From: Actinomycetota bacterium
GTDB lineage: Bacteria > Actinomycetota > Thermoleophilia > Solirubrobacterales > Solirubrobacteraceae
Length of the DNA: 64,000 bases
Direction of reading: 5' to 3'
Assembly: GCA_009699245.1 (NCBI GenBank)
Contig: WLOQ01000002.1
Coordinates: forward strand, 186,001 to 250,000
The notes below the pieces were generated by a model. That model made no database searches. It was given only the letters and a program-made list of their open reading frames with translations, and was not told where the DNA came from. Positions 62,808-64,000 of the stretch are shown here, piece by piece. Numbering within the stretch: the first letter of the stretch is position 1; each line of letters opens with the position of its first letter. Position numbers and translations under genes: made by a program.

Positions 62808-63979
62808 CGCTCGCGCCGCAGGCCGATGATGCTCAGGAGGAACGAGGAGAAGAAGACCTGGATCCCGCAGATGAGGAAGACGGCGGCGAGGATCGCCAGG
62901 CGCTCCTCGCCGAGCTCTCCGAAGCCGCGCGAGATCCACTGCACGACGATCACGATGGCGAGCGCGAGCCCCGCGGCCAGCGTGATGCCGCCGAGCATCA
63001 GGCCGTGTTCAAGCCGGAACCGCGCGCGCATACGGTCGAACCACGGGTCCTGCTCGCGCATGAAGTACATGCCATACGCGTGCGCGCACAGGCCGAGCGA
63101 CACGACTTGGACGCCGATGATCACGAGCAGCGCGCCGGCGATCTCCGCGTGGATGTCCCACGCGCGTCCGAAGATGTCGACCTGCGCCAGCGCGATCGCC
63201 ATGACGAGCGCGCCGAGCAGGGTCATCACGAGGCCCGGGATGAGGAAGAGGTGGTTCGGGCTGTGGACGAGGAGGAAGCGCAGATGACGCCAGCCATCGC
63301 TCCAGGTCGAGAGCTTCGACTCGCCGCCGCGCGGGTGGTAGTCGATCGGGAACTGTTCGATCACGAGGCCGCGCTTGGCCGCGCGAATCACCATCTCCGA
63401 AGCGAACTCCATCCCGGGGGTCTGCAGGTCGAGGACCTCGAGCTTGTCGCGGCGCAGGGCGCGCATGCCGCAGTGAGCGTCGCGCACGCCGGTCTTGTAG
63501 AGCGCGTTGAGGAAGCCGGAGAGGATCGGGTTGCCGACGTAGCGGTGCAGCCATGGCATCGCGCCGGGCTGGATGTTGTCCATCCGGTCGCCCATGACGA
63601 GGTCGGCCCCGCCCTCGAGATGCTCGACGAAGCGCGGGATCTCACTGAAGTCGTACGTGAGATCCGCGTCGCCCATGACGATGTAGCGGCCCTTCGCCGC
63701 CGCGAAGCCGGCGAGGTAGGCGCTGCCGTAGCCGCGGCGCGGCTCGCGCACCACGCGTGCGCCGGCGGCGGTCGCCAGTTCGGCGCTGCGGTCCTCGGAG
63801 GCATTGTCGGCGACGACGACCTCACCGTTGATGCCGGCGGCCGCCATGGCCTCGAGCGCCGAGGCGACGCACGCCTCGATGTTCTCCTCCTCGTTGAGGC
63901 AGGGGATCACCACGCTCACGAGAATCTCGCCGGTCGGAGGCTCGGTCGCGGCCGGGCTGATCTGCTCTTGCACGCTCAT
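62804..63979 (-). CDS. GT2 polyprenol-phosphate sugar synthase-like membrane protein
   Basis: A 391-residue protein. The cytosolic GT2 domain (about 18-240) has VSVVIPCLNEEENIEACV, VVADNASEDRSAELA, the metal site DAD (Asp104, Asp106 in VMGDADLTYDF) and GMRALRRDKLEVLDL, as in dolichol-phosphate mannose synthases. The last 140 residues have four hydrophobic helices. It probably makes polyprenyl-phosphate-linked sugar donors for the DUF2142 protein encoded downstream. The ATG at 63979 is 21 bases from the window edge; what lies upstream cannot be seen. Confidence 0.85.
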   Translation of the reverse strand: MSVQEQISPAATEPPTGEILVSVVIPCLNEEENIEACVASALEAMAAAGINGEVVVADNASEDRSAELATAAGARVVREPRRGYGSAYLAGFAAAKGRYIVMGDADLTYDFSEIPRFVEHLEGGADLVMGDRMDNIQPGAMPWLHRYVGNPILSGFLNALYKTGVRDAHCGMRALRRDKLEVLDLQTPGMEFASEMVIRAAKRGLVIEQFPIDYHPRGGESKLSTWSDGWRHLRFLLVHSPNHLFLIPGLVMTLLGALVMAIALAQVDIFGRAWDIHAEIAGALLVIIGVQVVSLGLCAHAYGMYFMREQDPWFDRMRARFRLEHGLMLGGITLAAGLALAIVIVVQWISRGFGELGEERLAILAAVFLICGIQVFFSSFLLSIIGLRRER

Positions 63980-64000
63980 CGCGGGGGCGCCGGCGCGGTG

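Overview
The window is a high-GC, densely packed stretch of an actinobacterial chromosome. It most resembles the deep-branching class Thermoleophilia (order Solirubrobacterales, e.g. Conexibacter, Solirubrobacter or Patulibacter relatives). Pointers are the secreted collagen-like protein with an 'ITGKQIKDGTI' repeat after its signal peptide, the Ser/Thr kinase and SigB/F-type sigma fragment, and many gene starts placed 6-9 nt after a TANNNT -10 box, a leaderless arrangement known from Actinobacteria. The taxonomic placement is inference. No rRNA, tRNA, CRISPR array, transposase or prophage is visible. Almost everything is protein coding and no gap exceeds 300 bases.

Layout. 0-6 kb: a type II fatty-acid synthesis operon on the minus strand (fabD-fabH-fabG-acpP), preceded on the same strand by a FabK/nitronate-monooxygenase-like flavoprotein and a NarL-type two-component pair. 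6-12.9 kb: membrane and small proteins, a peptidoglycan amidase, a GST, purU, and a molybdate uptake operon (HTH-TOBE regulator, modA, modB, modC) with a perfect inverted repeat over its start. 12.9-15.9 kb: two tandem paralogous drug-efflux MFS genes. 15.9-25.3 kb: secreted proteins (frameshifted orphan, beta-helix protein, arylsulfotransferase-like protein, collagen-like protein, exo/endonuclease-fold phosphatase, lipoprotein) plus an RhlE-type RNA helicase and a very acidic coiled-coil protein. 25.3-33.8 kb: CapA-like protein, glycoside hydrolase-like protein, MFS, two SDRs, a secreted zinc protease, a Pit phosphate transporter with its DUF47 partner, and HU.

33.8-50 kb: a cyclopropane-fatty-acid synthase and a tocopherol-cyclase-like gene joined into one reading frame by an apparent single-base indel; an MprAB-like two-component pair; pdxH; a large hybrid sensor kinase with a divergent response regulator; an aldo/keto reductase; a Ser/Thr kinase next to a sigma-factor remnant; a MerR-type regulator with sensor domains; a phosphopantetheinyl transferase; AlgH/YqgE; a metallophosphoesterase; and heme A synthase. 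50-64 kb: a surface polysaccharide locus with two stand-alone GT8-like transferases, a 1302-residue protein carrying two GT8-like domains around a GT4 domain, a Wzt/Wzm-type ABC exporter, RmlC, a GT2-GT4 fusion, a DUF2142 membrane protein and a polyprenol-phosphate sugar synthase-like GT2.

How the parts connect. The fab operon supplies acyl chains, the phosphopantetheinyl transferase could activate carrier proteins, and the CFA synthase modifies membrane lipids. The 50-64 kb genes look like one glycan assembly and export pathway. The best candidates for something undescribed are the giant glycosyltransferase with a repeated module whose second copy has lost its DxD motif, the tocopherol-cyclase-like/CFA-synthase pair, the molybdate regulator with its operator, and the uniform TAGGCT-N6-start architecture. 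Three genes carry apparent single-base frameshifts, one in a run of seven C, so sequencing error must be excluded before biology is read into them.
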